From an uncultured Alphaproteobacteria bacterium (GTDB lineage: Bacteria; Pseudomonadota; Alphaproteobacteria; HIMB59; GCA-002718135): a DNA stretch of 64,000 nt. How positions within the stretch are numbered: position 1 is the first letter of the stretch; every line of letters begins with the position of its first letter. Shown piece after piece: positions 42,314 to 52,441 of the stretch. The position numbers and the translations under genes are program-made. The DNA lies in the NCBI GenBank assembly GCA_902612805.1, contig CACMEY010000003.1, positions 124,001 to 188,000 on the forward strand. The letters run 5' to 3'. The notes under the pieces are model-generated. The model searched no databases. It was not told the DNA's origin and saw only the letters and a list, made by a program, of their open reading frames with translations.

Positions 42314-43309
42314 ATGAAAAATGTAATCAAATTAATTGCTGTCCTTGCTTTATTTGGAACTACTTCAGTTTCAGCAAGAGACTATATTTCAATTGTAGGA
42401 TCTTCTACAGTTTATCCTTTCGCTACTTTAGTTGCTGAAAAAATGGCATCAGAAGGAATGAAAGCACCCGTAATTGAATCAACTGGTTCTGGTGGAGGAC
42501 ACAAATTATTTTGTGCAGGTGTTGGAGTTGAACATCCAGATATCACTAACTCTTCAAGAGCACAAAAAGATAAAGAATTCAAACTTTGTCAAGATGGTGG
42601 TGTAACCGATATCATCGAAGTTAGAGTTGGTAATGATGGTATAGCTTTTGCATACGCTGCAGATTATGAATGGAAATATACTAACGGTGCTACAATGAAA
42701 GGTGGCATTGATTTAAGTAAAGAAGAAATCTGGCAGGCAATGGCTAGAGATAATGCAAACGCTCCAACAACTTGGTATGAAATAGATAAAAGATTACCAA
42801 AAGTTGAAATTTCTATTATGGCACCTCCTCCAACTTCTGGAACAAGAGATGCATTTGACTCACTTGTAATGAAAAAGGGTTGTGTTAAAGATATGTTAGT
42901 TGCTGATGGTGATTGTCAAGCATATCGTGAAGATGGCCACGTTATCGAAGGTGGTGAAAATGATGAACTTTATGTTGAGCATATAACCAAAGAACAAGGC
43001 GCATTTGGTATTTTTGGTTACAGTTTTGTATCTAATAACTCTGATAAAGTAAAAGCATCAATGATTAATGGTGTTGAAATCTCAATGGAAGGTATCCAAG
43101 ATTATTCATATCCAATAGCAAGACCTTTATTCTTCTACATTAAAAAAGCACACATTGGCGTTATTCCTGGTTTAATGGATTATGTTAATGAGTTTGTAAG
43201 TGAAGAAGCAACAGAAGGTTACTTACTAGATGCCGGACTTGTTCAACTAAGTCCTGCGGATAGAGCAGCAGTTCTTGATGCTATTTCTAATCAAACAAAT
43301 TATAAATAA
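42314..43309 (+). CDS. pstS: Phosphate ABC transporter substrate-binding protein
   Basis: A periplasmic phosphate-binding protein of 331 residues from this start (4 more from the ATG at 42302). The later ATG is preferred because GAGG lies 6 bp upstream and MKNVIKLIAVLALFGTTSVSA is a clean signal peptide. Phosphate-binding segments are SSTVYPF, ESTGSGGGHK and PPTSGTRDAF. It is followed by a terminator-like hairpin before pstC, which would give high PstS relative to the permease. Confidence 0.94.
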   Translation: MKNVIKLIAVLALFGTTSVSARDYISIVGSSTVYPFATLVAEKMASEGMKAPVIESTGSGGGHKLFCAGVGVEHPDITNSSRAQKDKEFKLCQDGGVTDIIEVRVGNDGIAFAYAADYEWKYTNGATMKGGIDLSKEEIWQAMARDNANAPTTWYEIDKRLPKVEISIMAPPPTSGTRDAFDSLVMKKGCVKDMLVADGDCQAYREDGHVIEGGENDELYVEHITKEQGAFGIFGYSFVSNNSDKVKASMINGVEISMEGIQDYSYPIARPLFFYIKKAHIGVIPGLMDYVNEFVSEEATEGYLLDAGLVQLSPADRAAVLDAISNQTNYK

Positions 43310-43332
43310 AAATCTTTAATTTTTATAAAATG

Positions 43333-43358
43333 GGGGCATACAAGCCCCTTTTTTTTTA
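43333..43358 (+). terminator. Terminator/attenuator between pstS and pstC
   Basis: GGGGC (43333-43337) pairs with GCCCC (43344-43348) around ATACAA, followed by ten T. It lies 15 bp before pstC and matches the placement of the hairpin between the second binding-protein gene and its permease. Confidence 0.85.
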
Positions 43359-43372
43359 ATACTAAGTTATAA

Positions 43373-44746
43373 ATGTTTTTTTGGTCTTTGGTTTTAATTG
43401 CAGTCGGAATTTTTTCGTCCTTTATATACGGTAGATCAAGAATTAAATTAAACTCTAAAAAACAAGGTACGAAAAGCAAATCTCTTCCCACTTATTACGC
43501 ACAATACGTTTTAATGTGGTGTTTGTTTCCTGCACTAATTGTTTATTTTTCATGGGCTATTTTTCAAGAGCAGATTATTCAAAACATAGTTATTAGTAAC
43601 TTTGAATTTATTGAGGGTGCGGTCTACAACGAAGGATTATTGTTAGCAGAGATTAGAAATGTTGCTAATAACCCTTCTTTTGCTGATGGTAAATCTATAG
43701 AAATAATTAATGCTGCATCTCATTATTCTTCCTTAAGACAAATAAGTCAAATATCTTTTTATACCTCAATAATCATTATAATGTTACTTGGAGCCTTATA
43801 CGCTTCACAAAAATTAAAACCTGAATTTCATGCTCAACATACAATTGAAAGATATATACAATATATACTTATATTTTGTTCATCTGTTGCTATTTTTACT
43901 ACAATAGGAATAGTTTTTTCACTAATATTTGAAAGCCTTCGCTTTTTTGCAGAAGTATCAATATTTGAATTTTTATTCAGTACCGAGTGGTACCCTTTTA
44001 TTCCAATTAGAGAAGGTCAAACAGCTGCAGAGGGATCCTTTGGTGCAGTACCAATATTTGCTGGAACATTTTTAGTTATGGTAGTAGCTATGTGTGTTGC
44101 AGTACCTCTTGGATTATTAACTGCAATTTATTTAGCAGAATACGCAAGTCAAAGAGTTAGAAAAACTGTTAAACCTCTTCTTGAAATTTTAGCAGGGATA
44201 CCAACAATAGTTTATGGGTTCTTTGCTTTTGTTAGTGTTGCTCCTTTCGTTAAAGCATTTGGACAATCAATTGGAATTGATGCTTCACCAACAAGCGCCC
44301 TTGCAGCTGGTATGGTAATGGGAGTTATGATTATTCCTTTTATTTCTTCCCTATCTGATGATGTAATAAACTCTGTCCCGCAAAGTCTAAGGGAAGCATC
44401 GCTTGGTATTGGCGCTAATAAAGCAGAAACAATTAAAAAAGTAATTTTACCAGCAGCTTTACCTGGAATTGTAGGAGCATTTTTATTAGCAATATCCAGA
44501 GCGATAGGGGAGACCATGATTGTTGTAGTTGCAGCAGGTACGGCTCCCAATCTTACGGGCAATCCTTTTGAAAATGTAACAACAGTTACAGTGCAAATTG
44601 TTGTGGCCTTAATAGGTGATCAAGAATTTGATAACCCAAGAACATTATCAGCATTTGCTTTAGGATTAGTTTTATTTGTTATTACATTATTTCTTAACAT
44701 TATAGCTCTACAAATAGTAAAGAGATACAGGGAGCGTTATGAATAA
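43373..44746 (+). CDS. pstC: Phosphate ABC transporter permease PstC
   Basis: A 457-residue inner-membrane permease, longer than E. coli PstC owing to an N-terminal region with two extra hydrophobic segments and a periplasmic loop, as common in Alphaproteobacteria. The core has the AEYASQRVRK, GIPTIVYGFFA and ATPase-docking SLREASLGIGANKAETIKKV blocks. The stop overlaps pstA by 8 bp. Confidence 0.93.
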   Translation: MFFWSLVLIAVGIFSSFIYGRSRIKLNSKKQGTKSKSLPTYYAQYVLMWCLFPALIVYFSWAIFQEQIIQNIVISNFEFIEGAVYNEGLLLAEIRNVANNPSFADGKSIEIINAASHYSSLRQISQISFYTSIIIIMLLGALYASQKLKPEFHAQHTIERYIQYILIFCSSVAIFTTIGIVFSLIFESLRFFAEVSIFEFLFSTEWYPFIPIREGQTAAEGSFGAVPIFAGTFLVMVVAMCVAVPLGLLTAIYLAEYASQRVRKTVKPLLEILAGIPTIVYGFFAFVSVAPFVKAFGQSIGIDASPTSALAAGMVMGVMIIPFISSLSDDVINSVPQSLREASLGIGANKAETIKKVILPAALPGIVGAFLLAISRAIGETMIVVVAAGTAPNLTGNPFENVTTVTVQIVVALIGDQEFDNPRTLSAFALGLVLFVITLFLNIIALQIVKRYRERYE

Positions 44747-46019
44747 TTCTGTTGCTAAAGAAAAAATTGTTTCTTTGAGAAAAAAGAGAAGTTTAGAAGA
44801 TATGCGATTTAAGTATTATGGCTTTACAGCTATGTGTTTATCTTTAGCAGTTTTAGTTTTTCTTTTGTATACAATATTTTCTAAAGGATACACTGCTTTC
44901 CAAAAAACAATTGTTCTCCTAGAAGTTGATTATAATCAAGAGGTTTTAAAACTAACTCCTGACTCCTCAGATGAAGAAATGGAAAAAGGAAAATTTTTTA
45001 GAGTTAAAAAACAGGCAATTGAAAATTTTTTCCCCGATCTCTCAAAATCAGATATTAAATTAGTAAAAAAATTATTTTCTATAAATGTAGATAACGAAAT
45101 TAAAGACTACTTCTTAGATAATCCTGAAGTTATTAATACAAAGCAACAAATTTGGGTAACTGCCCACAGTGATGTGGATCAACTATTAAAAGGTAATTCA
45201 AGAAGGGATGTGCCAGAAGATAGAAGAAAATTAAATGATATTCAATTAAGTTATGTTGATCAATTAGTTGAAGAAAATAGAGTTAAACAAGTTTTTAATA
45301 ATTTCTTTTTTACAAAAGCAGATTCAAGGCATCCTGAAATTGCTGGTGTAGCTGGTTCATTTATGGGATCATTATTTACTCTTTTTACTGTTTTTATTTT
45401 ATCTTTTCCAATTGCTATAGGAGCGTCTGTTTATCTTGAGGAATTTGCTCCAAAAAATAGAATAACTGAATTAATAGAAGTAAATATTTCAAATCTTGCA
45501 GCAGTCCCATCAATAGTTTTTGGATTACTTGGGTTAGGTGTATTGCTTAATGTTTTTGGTCTTCCAAGGAGCACACCGTTAGTTGGAGGTTCCGTGTTAG
45601 CATTAATGACGTTACCAACTATTATTATTGCCTGCCGAGCTTCATTGAAAGCTGTTCCTCCTTCAATTAAAGAAGGAGCACTTGCAGTTGGAGCAACAAA
45701 AACACAAGCGGTATTTCATCATGTCGTACCCCTTGCACTACCTGGTACTTTAACAGGGACTATTATTGGATTAGCACAAGCATTAGGTGAAACAGCACCA
45801 CTTATAATGATTGGTATGATTGCATTTATTCCCAATATTCCAACTGGTTTAACAGAACCTTCAGCAGCACTTCCTGTTCAAATATATCTATGGGTGGAAA
45901 GTGCAGAAAGAGGTTTTCAGGAAAAATCAGCTGCAGCCATAATGGTAATTTTAATATTTTTGTTTATGATGAATGCCATTGCAGTGTTCTTAAGAAATAG
46001 ATTTGAAAGGAAGTGGTAA
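44739..46019 (+). CDS. pstA: Phosphate ABC transporter permease PstA
   Basis: A 426-residue permease, also with an enlarged N-terminal part: one helix, then about 150 residues of charged periplasmic sequence (about 55-205) before the transport core. Core signatures are YLEEFAPKNRI, NLAAVPSIVFGLLGLG and IKEGALAVGATKTQAVFHHV. Overlap with pstC and a 3-bp gap to pstB show one operon. Confidence 0.93.
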   Translation: MNNSVAKEKIVSLRKKRSLEDMRFKYYGFTAMCLSLAVLVFLLYTIFSKGYTAFQKTIVLLEVDYNQEVLKLTPDSSDEEMEKGKFFRVKKQAIENFFPDLSKSDIKLVKKLFSINVDNEIKDYFLDNPEVINTKQQIWVTAHSDVDQLLKGNSRRDVPEDRRKLNDIQLSYVDQLVEENRVKQVFNNFFFTKADSRHPEIAGVAGSFMGSLFTLFTVFILSFPIAIGASVYLEEFAPKNRITELIEVNISNLAAVPSIVFGLLGLGVLLNVFGLPRSTPLVGGSVLALMTLPTIIIACRASLKAVPPSIKEGALAVGATKTQAVFHHVVPLALPGTLTGTIIGLAQALGETAPLIMIGMIAFIPNIPTGLTEPSAALPVQIYLWVESAERGFQEKSAAAIMVILIFLFMMNAIAVFLRNRFERKW

Positions 46020-46022
46020 AAC

Positions 46023-46784
46023 ATGAGTAACTCTAAAATATTGGCAAATAGTGTAGATGTATATTATGGATCCAAACAAGCTCTTTTTGGAATCTCAATG
46101 GATATCAAGGAGAAAGAAGTTACGGCATTAATCGGTCCTTCAGGATGTGGTAAATCAACTTTCTTAAGATGCATAAACAGAATGAATGATTTAATTGAAA
46201 TATGTAAAGTATCAGGATCAATAAAAGTTGATAACGAAGAAATTATTAGTGATAAAACCGATGTTGTAAGTCTAAGATCTAAAATTGGAATGGTATTTCA
46301 AAAACCAAATCCTTTTCCTAAATCTATTTTTGATAATGTTGCTTATGGCCCAACTATACATGGTTTAGTTGACTCAAAAAATGACTTAGAAGAAATTGTA
46401 CATTCATCGTTAAAAAAGGCAGGTCTATTTGATGAAGTAAAAGATCGATTAAATGAACCTGGAACAAGTTTATCAGGCGGTCAACAACAACGATTATGTA
46501 TTGCAAGAGCAATTGCTGTTAATCCTGAAATAATCCTAATGGATGAACCTTGCTCTGCTTTAGATCCAATAGCAACTGCTATTATAGAAGAATTAATTGA
46601 TGAGTTAAGATTAAACTATACAATTATTATAGTAACTCATTCTATGCAACAGGCAGCAAGAGTTTCGCAGAAAACATGTTTCTTCCATTTAGGAGAATTA
46701 ATAGAAACGGGCGAGACAAACAAAATTTTTACAAATCCTGATAATACAAAAACACAGGATTACATTACAGGGAGATTTGGATAA
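46023..46784 (+). CDS. pstB: Phosphate ABC transporter ATP-binding protein PstB
   Basis: A 253-residue ATPase with Walker A GPSGCGKS (38-45), the PstB-specific [19 protein letters not shown] block (about 92-110), signature LSGGQQQR and Walker [13 protein letters not shown]. It powers high-affinity phosphate uptake with PstSCA. Its last base is shared with the phoU start. Confidence 0.95.
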   Translation: MSNSKILANSVDVYYGSKQALFGISMDIKEKEVTALIGPSGCGKSTFLRCINRMNDLIEICKVSGSIKVDNEEIISDKTDVVSLRSKIGMVFQKPNPFPKSIFDNVAYGPTIHGLVDSKNDLEEIVHSSLKKAGLFDEVKDRLNEPGTSLSGGQQQRLCIARAIAVNPEIILMDEPCSALDPIATAIIEELIDELRLNYTIIIVTHSMQQAARVSQKTCFFHLGELIETGETNKIFTNPDNTKTQDYITGRFG

Positions 46785-47494
46785 TGAAACAAGAAGGACA
46801 TATTGTAAAATCATACGATGAAGAAATTAGAGAAATTAAAAATAATATTGTTGATATGGGCAGTTTAGTTGAAAATCAACTAAAAGACTCACTTCTATGT
46901 TTAAAGGATAAAGATACAGAATTTGCCGAAAAAATTATAGAAAACGATAATGTAATTGATAAAGCATATAATGCTCTTGATCAAAACTTAGTTGAAATAC
47001 TTGGCAAAAGACAACCGATGGCTGCAGACTTACGAACAATTTTTTCAGCAATTAAAATCAATAAAGATCTAGAAAGAATAGGAGATCATGCAACAAATAT
47101 TGCCAAAAGAGTAGCAGTAGCAGAAATAGTTTTGCCAGAAAAACCTTCGAGAGATATTATTAATATGGGTGCACAAGTTAATATTATGATCAGTGAAGTA
47201 ATAAAAGCTTTTTTAGAATTTTCAGATCAAGCCGCAAAAAAAGTTTGGTTAATGGATAGACAAATTGATGAAGAATATCTTGGAATATTAAGACAATTAT
47301 TAACCTACATGATGGAAGAACCAAAAAGAATCACAGCATGTACAAGTCTTTTATATATGGTTAAAGACCTAGAGCGAATAGGTGACTATGTTCAAAATAT
47401 TGCAGAAGATATTTATTACGCAGTTTCTGGTGAGCCCCTATTTGATGGTAATCCAGACCCAACCTGGGAAGCAATTCTTCCAAAGAAGAAATAA
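46784..47494 (+). CDS. phoU: Phosphate signalling protein PhoU
   Basis: A 236-residue all-helical metal-binding protein with two three-helix repeats; the paired signatures are KDLERIGDHATNIAKR (about 93-108) and KDLERIGDYVQNIAED (about 196-211). It links Pst transport status to PhoR and keeps the Pho response off when phosphate is ample. The start overlaps pstB by one base. Confidence 0.94.
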   Translation: MKQEGHIVKSYDEEIREIKNNIVDMGSLVENQLKDSLLCLKDKDTEFAEKIIENDNVIDKAYNALDQNLVEILGKRQPMAADLRTIFSAIKINKDLERIGDHATNIAKRVAVAEIVLPEKPSRDIINMGAQVNIMISEVIKAFLEFSDQAAKKVWLMDRQIDEEYLGILRQLLTYMMEEPKRITACTSLLYMVKDLERIGDYVQNIAEDIYYAVSGEPLFDGNPDPTWEAILPKKK

Positions 47495-47495
47495 A

Positions 47496-47524
47496 TTGTA
47501 ATATTATTGTAACAAAATTTTAAT
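47496..47524 (+). promoter_or_regulatory. Predicted Pho box (three 7-mers) before phoB
   Basis: TTGTAAT, TTGTAAC and TTTTAAT are spaced by ATTA and AAAA, an exact 11-bp period. This is the clearest array in the window and lies in the 41-bp gap between phoU and phoB, 12 bp before the ATG. It implies PhoB autoregulation, and was used as the reference for the other sites. Confidence 0.62.
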
Positions 47525-47535
47525 AGTAAAGATTC

Positions 47536-48219
47536 ATGAAACTAAAAATGCTTATCGTTGAAGATGAAGAAGCATTATTAGATCTTTTAAAATTTAATTT
47601 TAATAAAGAAGGATATAAAATAGATACTGCAACGGATGGTGAAACTGCTTTAGAAAAAATCTTATATAAACCACCTGACATAATTATTCTTGATTGGATG
47701 CTACCAGAGTTATCAGGAATTGAACTTTGTCGTAGAATTAGAAAACATAAAGAACATAAGAATATTCCTATCATAATGTTAACAGCAAAAGGAGAAGAAG
47801 AAGATAAACTTCGCGGCTTAGAAACTGGAGCAGATGATTACATAACAAAACCCTTTTCGGTTAACGAATTAGTGGCAAGAGTAAAAGCTGTTCTTCGACG
47901 AATAAGACCAATGTTTGTAGATGAAGTTTTAACTTATAAAGGAATAGTAATTGATCTTGTATCTCACTCGGCATCACGAGATGGCGAAACTCTTCATCTT
48001 GGTCCAACAGAATTTAATTTATTAGCTTTCTTCATGGAAAATATTGGTCGTGTCTTTAGCCGCGAACAATTACTTAATCATGTTTGGAAAAATGAGGCCC
48101 ATGTAGAACCTCGAACAGTTGATGTTCATATAAGAAGACTACGAAAGGCCATTAATAATGACGTAAAAGAAGATTTTATAAGAACCGTGAGATCAGCAGG
48201 ATATTGTTTTGGCTCGTAA
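47536..48219 (+). CDS. phoB: Phosphate regulon response regulator PhoB
   Basis: A 227-residue OmpR-family regulator. The receiver has acidic Asp10 and Glu11, phospho-acceptor Asp53 in ILDWMLPELSG and conserved Lys in ITKPFS; the winged-helix domain has LGPTEFNLLAFFMEN and VDVHIRRLRKAI. Its place after phoR-pstSCAB-phoU fixes identity. It would bind the Pho boxes found through the region. Confidence 0.95.
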   Translation: MKLKMLIVEDEEALLDLLKFNFNKEGYKIDTATDGETALEKILYKPPDIIILDWMLPELSGIELCRRIRKHKEHKNIPIIMLTAKGEEEDKLRGLETGADDYITKPFSVNELVARVKAVLRRIRPMFVDEVLTYKGIVIDLVSHSASRDGETLHLGPTEFNLLAFFMENIGRVFSREQLLNHVWKNEAHVEPRTVDVHIRRLRKAINNDVKEDFIRTVRSAGYCFGS

Positions 48220-48273
48220 TTAAGCCATAAATTTCACTTATACAAATCACTTACCAAACTATAAAACCACCAT

Positions 48274-49821
48274 ATGAAGAGTCTTTTTAGATCATTCTTT
48301 ACTGTCAGCTTCTATACATTTTTAAGTCGAGTATTAGGTTTTATTCGAGACATATTAATAGCAAGATATCTTGGATCGACAGTCATTGCTGACGCATTCT
48401 TCGTAGCATTTCGTATTCCTAATTTCTTTCGCCGTGTCCTAGCAGAAGGAGCATACAGTGCTGCATTAATCCCTGTTTTCTCGGGTGTTGTTCTCAAACC
48501 AAAAGATGAACGCGAGGCTTCTGATTTTGTTGAAAACACAACCTCAATGTTACTATTTGCTACGGTCGTTTTAACGATCATTTTCTTCTTTGGGATGCCT
48601 TATATCATTCAAGTTTTAGCACCAGGTTTTACTGATAATAAAGAAGCCTATGAACTTGCTGTGCATTTTGGAAAAATAATTTTCCCCTATATTATTTTTA
48701 TATCCTTAGCTGCTCACTTTGCTTCAATTAATAATGTTCATGAACGTTTCGCCGCTGGTGCATTTGCTCCTGCGATTTTGAATATAAGTTTTATTCTATC
48801 ACTATTCTTTTTAACACCTTTTGTAACTACTGCAGGTCACGCATTATCGTATGGTGTATTAATAGGAGGAGTTTTACAATTTTTATATTTATACAGAGCG
48901 GTTTTAAATTTTTATCGACCACGTATTATCCTTCCAGTTTTAAATGAAAAATTAAAAAAGTTTTTCAAATTATTTTTACCAGGTGTTTTTGGTTCAGGTG
49001 TTATTCAATTAAATATTGTTATTGGAACTGTTATTGCTTCTTTTTTACCCGTTGGTGCAATCAGTCATATTTATTATGCGGATCGTCTTAACCAATTACC
49101 ACTTGCGATATTTGGAATAGCACTTGGCATAGTTCTTTTACCAAGTTTATCGAAAGCAATTAAACAATCAGATCAAGAAACAACAAATAATATTCAAAAT
49201 AGATCTATTGAATTTTCGTTATTGATTTCTTTACCATCAGCGATAGGATTATTTATTTTAGCTGAACCCATTATACAAATTTTATTTGAACGAGGTGCAT
49301 TTGTAGCAGAAGATACTTTTTATACTGCTAAAGTATTAAGTTACTTTGCCTTAGGTTTACCTGCTTACATTATAATTAAAGTTTTAGTTTCTTGTTTTTT
49401 TGCAAGAGAAGATACTAAAACACCACTATACATATCCATTGTCAGTGTGATTACTAACGTTGTCTTATCGCTACTTTTAATTGGATCAATGAGAGAAATG
49501 GGCATTGCTGTTGCAACAACAATTAGTGCATGGGTAAATGCATTATTACTTTACCTCTTTTTAACTATTAGGAATCATATGAAATTTGATGATCTATTAG
49601 TAAGGAATTCCATTAAAATTTTACTAAGTTCATTTCTATTATTTGTAGGAATCTATGTATTAAATGGACTATTCTTTACAAATATTAGTGATAATTCAGT
49701 GTTAATAAATTCAACACTTTTACTTCTGATGATCTTTTTAGCTATAATTATTTATTTTGGATTAGTAATTGTGTTAAAAGTCCTATCGGTAAATCAGTTA
49801 AGAGAATATTTAAAAAAATAA
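48274..49821 (+). CDS. murJ: Lipid II flippase MurJ (MviN)
   Basis: A 515-residue membrane protein of about 14 helices that moves the peptidoglycan precursor lipid II across the inner membrane. Family blocks include [17 protein letters not shown] (about 18-34), [24 protein letters not shown] and ILFERGAF. It is separated from phoB by 54 bp with no terminator seen, and trpS follows by 1 bp. Confidence 0.94.
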   Translation: MKSLFRSFFTVSFYTFLSRVLGFIRDILIARYLGSTVIADAFFVAFRIPNFFRRVLAEGAYSAALIPVFSGVVLKPKDEREASDFVENTTSMLLFATVVLTIIFFFGMPYIIQVLAPGFTDNKEAYELAVHFGKIIFPYIIFISLAAHFASINNVHERFAAGAFAPAILNISFILSLFFLTPFVTTAGHALSYGVLIGGVLQFLYLYRAVLNFYRPRIILPVLNEKLKKFFKLFLPGVFGSGVIQLNIVIGTVIASFLPVGAISHIYYADRLNQLPLAIFGIALGIVLLPSLSKAIKQSDQETTNNIQNRSIEFSLLISLPSAIGLFILAEPIIQILFERGAFVAEDTFYTAKVLSYFALGLPAYIIIKVLVSCFFAREDTKTPLYISIVSVITNVVLSLLLIGSMREMGIAVATTISAWVNALLLYLFLTIRNHMKFDDLLVRNSIKILLSSFLLFVGIYVLNGLFFTNISDNSVLINSTLLLLMIFLAIIIYFGLVIVLKVLSVNQLREYLKK

Positions 49822-49822
49822 T

Positions 49823-50830
49823 ATGGAAAAGCCAACAAAAAGAATACTGTCCGGTGTCCAACCATCTGGTGATCTTCATTTAGGAAATTATCTTGGCGCC
49901 ATAAAAAATTTTGTTACTCTTCAAAAAGAATATGAATGTTTTTTTTGTGTTGTTGATTTACATGCTATTACAGTTTGGCAAGATCCAAAAGTGTTAGCAA
50001 ATAAAACAAGAGAAGTAACAGCTGCCTTTATTGCTTCTGGTATTGACCCAAAGAAAAATAATATTTTTGTTCAATCACAAGTTCCTCAACATGCACAGCT
50101 TGGATGGTTGTTCAATTGTGTTGCCCGAATGGGATGGTTAAACCGGATGACACAATTTAAAGATAAGGCTGGAAAGAATAGTGAGAATGTATCTGTTGGT
50201 TTATTTTCTTATCCAACACTGATGGCAGCAGATATATTAATTTATTTAGCAACGCACGTTCCTGTAGGTGATGATCAAAAACAACATTTGGAATTAACAA
50301 GAGATATCGCACAAAAATTTAATAATGATTATAAGACAGATTTTTTTCCTATTCCTGAACCATTAATTTTAGGAGAGGCTACAAGAGTGATGAGTCTCCG
50401 CGATGGGTCAAAAAAAATGAGTAAATCAGATCCTTCTGATTATTCGAGAATAATGTTAACTGATTCTGCAGAAAATATTACACAAAAAATTAAAAAGGCA
50501 AAAACAGACCCTGAACCATTACCACAAGATAAAACTGGTTTAGCAAAAAGACCTGAGGCAGAAAATTTAATATCGATATTTGCTTCTTTACAAGATACAT
50601 CAATTGAAAGTGTTATTAAGGATTATGCGGGTAAAGAATTCTCCACCTTTAAAAAAGATTTGGCTGATTTATCGGTATCTAAATTAGAGCCAATCACGAG
50701 TGAGATGAATAAACTTATGAGTGATGTTTCTTACATCGATTCTATTTTAAATCAGGGCAAAGAGAACGCTATAGTAGTAGCAGAACCTGTTTTGCAAAAA
50801 ACTAAAGAAATTATTGGTTTTTTATCCTAA
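49823..50830 (+). CDS. trpS: Tryptophanyl-tRNA synthetase
   Basis: A 335-residue class I synthetase that charges tRNA-Trp. The HIGH-type motif is [11 protein letters not shown] (about 15-25) and the KMSKS loop is [10 protein letters not shown] (about 199-208). It directly follows murJ, a pairing common in Alphaproteobacteria. Confidence 0.95.
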   Translation: MEKPTKRILSGVQPSGDLHLGNYLGAIKNFVTLQKEYECFFCVVDLHAITVWQDPKVLANKTREVTAAFIASGIDPKKNNIFVQSQVPQHAQLGWLFNCVARMGWLNRMTQFKDKAGKNSENVSVGLFSYPTLMAADILIYLATHVPVGDDQKQHLELTRDIAQKFNNDYKTDFFPIPEPLILGEATRVMSLRDGSKKMSKSDPSDYSRIMLTDSAENITQKIKKAKTDPEPLPQDKTGLAKRPEAENLISIFASLQDTSIESVIKDYAGKEFSTFKKDLADLSVSKLEPITSEMNKLMSDVSYIDSILNQGKENAIVVAEPVLQKTKEIIGFLS

Positions 50831-50898
50831 AAAATTCCCCAAATTTTAAATTTTTTTTTAGAAAATTCATACTAAAGACATATTAATAACTATATATA

Positions 50899-51468
50899 GT
50901 GCATATGTTTATACAAACTGAACAAACTCCCAATCCTCAAACATTAAAATTTCTCCCAGGAAAGGTTGTAATGGATGATGGAACAGCCTTTTTCCAAAAT
51001 ATTGGTGAAGCAGCTGACTCACCATTCGCAAAACGCTTATTTGATGTTGAGGGTGTTGAAGGTGTTTTTTTTGGCAGTGATTTTATCACGATTACGAAAA
51101 ATCAATCTTTAGATTGGCAAGTTATGAAGCCACTTATCTTAGGGTCAATAATGGATCATTATAATTCTGGAGATACAACCATCAATATTAGTAAAAAGGC
51201 TGAGGACAAATCTTTAGAAATTGATGAAAATGATACTGATATTGTAAAACAAATTAAAGAATTACTGGATACACGAGTAAGACCTGCTGTGGCTATGGAT
51301 GGTGGCGATATTATTTATGATAGTTTTAAGGATGGTGTTGTATATCTCCACATGCAAGGCGCCTGTTCTGGTTGTCCAAGTTCAACTGCTACATTAAAAA
51401 TGGGTATTGAAAATATGTTAAAGCACTACGTTCCAGAAGTACAAGAAGTAAGGCCTATTGATGGATAG
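50899..51468 (+). CDS. NifU-family iron-sulfur scaffold/carrier protein (Nfu)
   Basis: A 189-residue protein with an N-terminal Nfu_N domain (TPNPQTLKFLPG at about 10-21) and a C-terminal NifU domain whose cluster cysteines are Cys156 and Cys159 in GACSGCPSS. It carries Fe-S clusters to target enzymes. An earlier ATG two codons upstream of MFIQTEQ is used; either is possible. It overlaps the next gene by 11 bp. Confidence 0.92.
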   Translation: MHMFIQTEQTPNPQTLKFLPGKVVMDDGTAFFQNIGEAADSPFAKRLFDVEGVEGVFFGSDFITITKNQSLDWQVMKPLILGSIMDHYNSGDTTINISKKAEDKSLEIDENDTDIVKQIKELLDTRVRPAVAMDGGDIIYDSFKDGVVYLHMQGACSGCPSSTATLKMGIENMLKHYVPEVQEVRPIDG

Positions 51469-52441
51469 ACTGTATAATTTTTTTTGCTTCCCTTTATTAC
51501 TACTCGGATTAATATTTATAAGTAATGGTTTTGTTGGGTTTGTAGAAAATAACACAACTGATACTAAGAATAACATTCAAACTGCAAATCAAATAAACAA
51601 ATTATATTCTGAAAAAGAAATTACACCATCTGAAAAAGAAATTACACTTAAGGGCCCTCCTATTACAGAAATATTGAATGAAAAATTAATAGTTAAAATA
51701 AGAATAAAGCCTATTAATCCTACAATAACTTCAAAGATTGAAGAGCAAAACAATCCAAGTATACAGTTAACACTATCAGATAAAGATTTTGATTATCTTG
51801 ATTCAAATAAAAAAGAATTTGTAAAAACGGTTTTACCAATAATTATTAATGAAAATCAAAACATTTTAATGATTAGAAGCTTTGTTAGTGAACTTAAGGG
51901 GAAGTTAGAAACCTTAAGAACTCTTAACAATAAAGAAATAAGAAAACTTAATGAAATCGCCAATAAATATAACATCAAATATCATAACAAACATAAATTA
52001 GACTTGGTTGATGAGATACTTTTAAATGTTGATATAATACCAAATTCAATAGCGCTAGCCCAAGCAGCAATCGAAAGTGGATGGGGTAAGTCTAGATTTG
52101 CAAAAGAATACAATGCACTTTTTGGTGAATATACTTATGATAATTCGAAGGGTGTCATTCCACTTGAAAGAGAAAATGGAGATACTCATTTAATTAAAGC
52201 ATTCAGCTCATATAGTAACAGTGTTGAATCATATTTTAATAATATTAATTCTCATTATGCCTATGAAGATTTTCGTGATATCCGAAATATAATGAGAGAA
52301 CGAAATAATTTTTCAAACGTTAACTTACTTGTTAATAAACTAAGTACTTATGCAGAAGATGAAAATTATATTAATACAATAAGACAAGTTATTAAAACAA
52401 ATAACTTTAATATCTTTGATCAAAAAACTATTACTTATTAG
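51458..52441 (+). CDS. Bax/FlgJ-type glucosaminidase-domain protein
   Basis: A 327-residue protein with an N-terminal membrane/signal segment (about 8-26), a low-complexity Lys/Glu/Ile linker and a C-terminal glucosaminidase domain (about 190-320). The catalytic Glu is in AQAAIESGWGKSRFA. It probably trims peptidoglycan in the periplasm. The linker contains a short tandem repeat. Its stop abuts the convergent deacetylase stop with no gap. The second ATG at 51461 is an equally good start. Confidence 0.83.
   Translation: MMDRLYNFFCFPLLLLGLIFISNGFVGFVENNTTDTKNNIQTANQINKLYSEKEITPSEKEITLKGPPITEILNEKLIVKIRIKPINPTITSKIEEQNNPSIQLTLSDKDFDYLDSNKKEFVKTVLPIIINENQNILMIRSFVSELKGKLETLRTLNNKEIRKLNEIANKYNIKYHNKHKLDLVDEILLNVDIIPNSIALAQAAIESGWGKSRFAKEYNALFGEYTYDNSKGVIPLERENGDTHLIKAFSSYSNSVESYFNNINSHYAYEDFRDIRNIMRERNNFSNVNLLVNKLSTYAEDENYINTIRQVIKTNNFNIFDQKTITY
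51608..51647 (+). repeat. Tandem 19-bp repeat, 21-bp period, in glucosaminidase linker
   Basis: TCTGAAAAAGAAATTACAC occurs at 51608 and again at 51629, coding for SEKEIT twice. It keeps the frame and lies in the unstructured linker, so slippage there would only change linker length. Confidence 0.8.
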
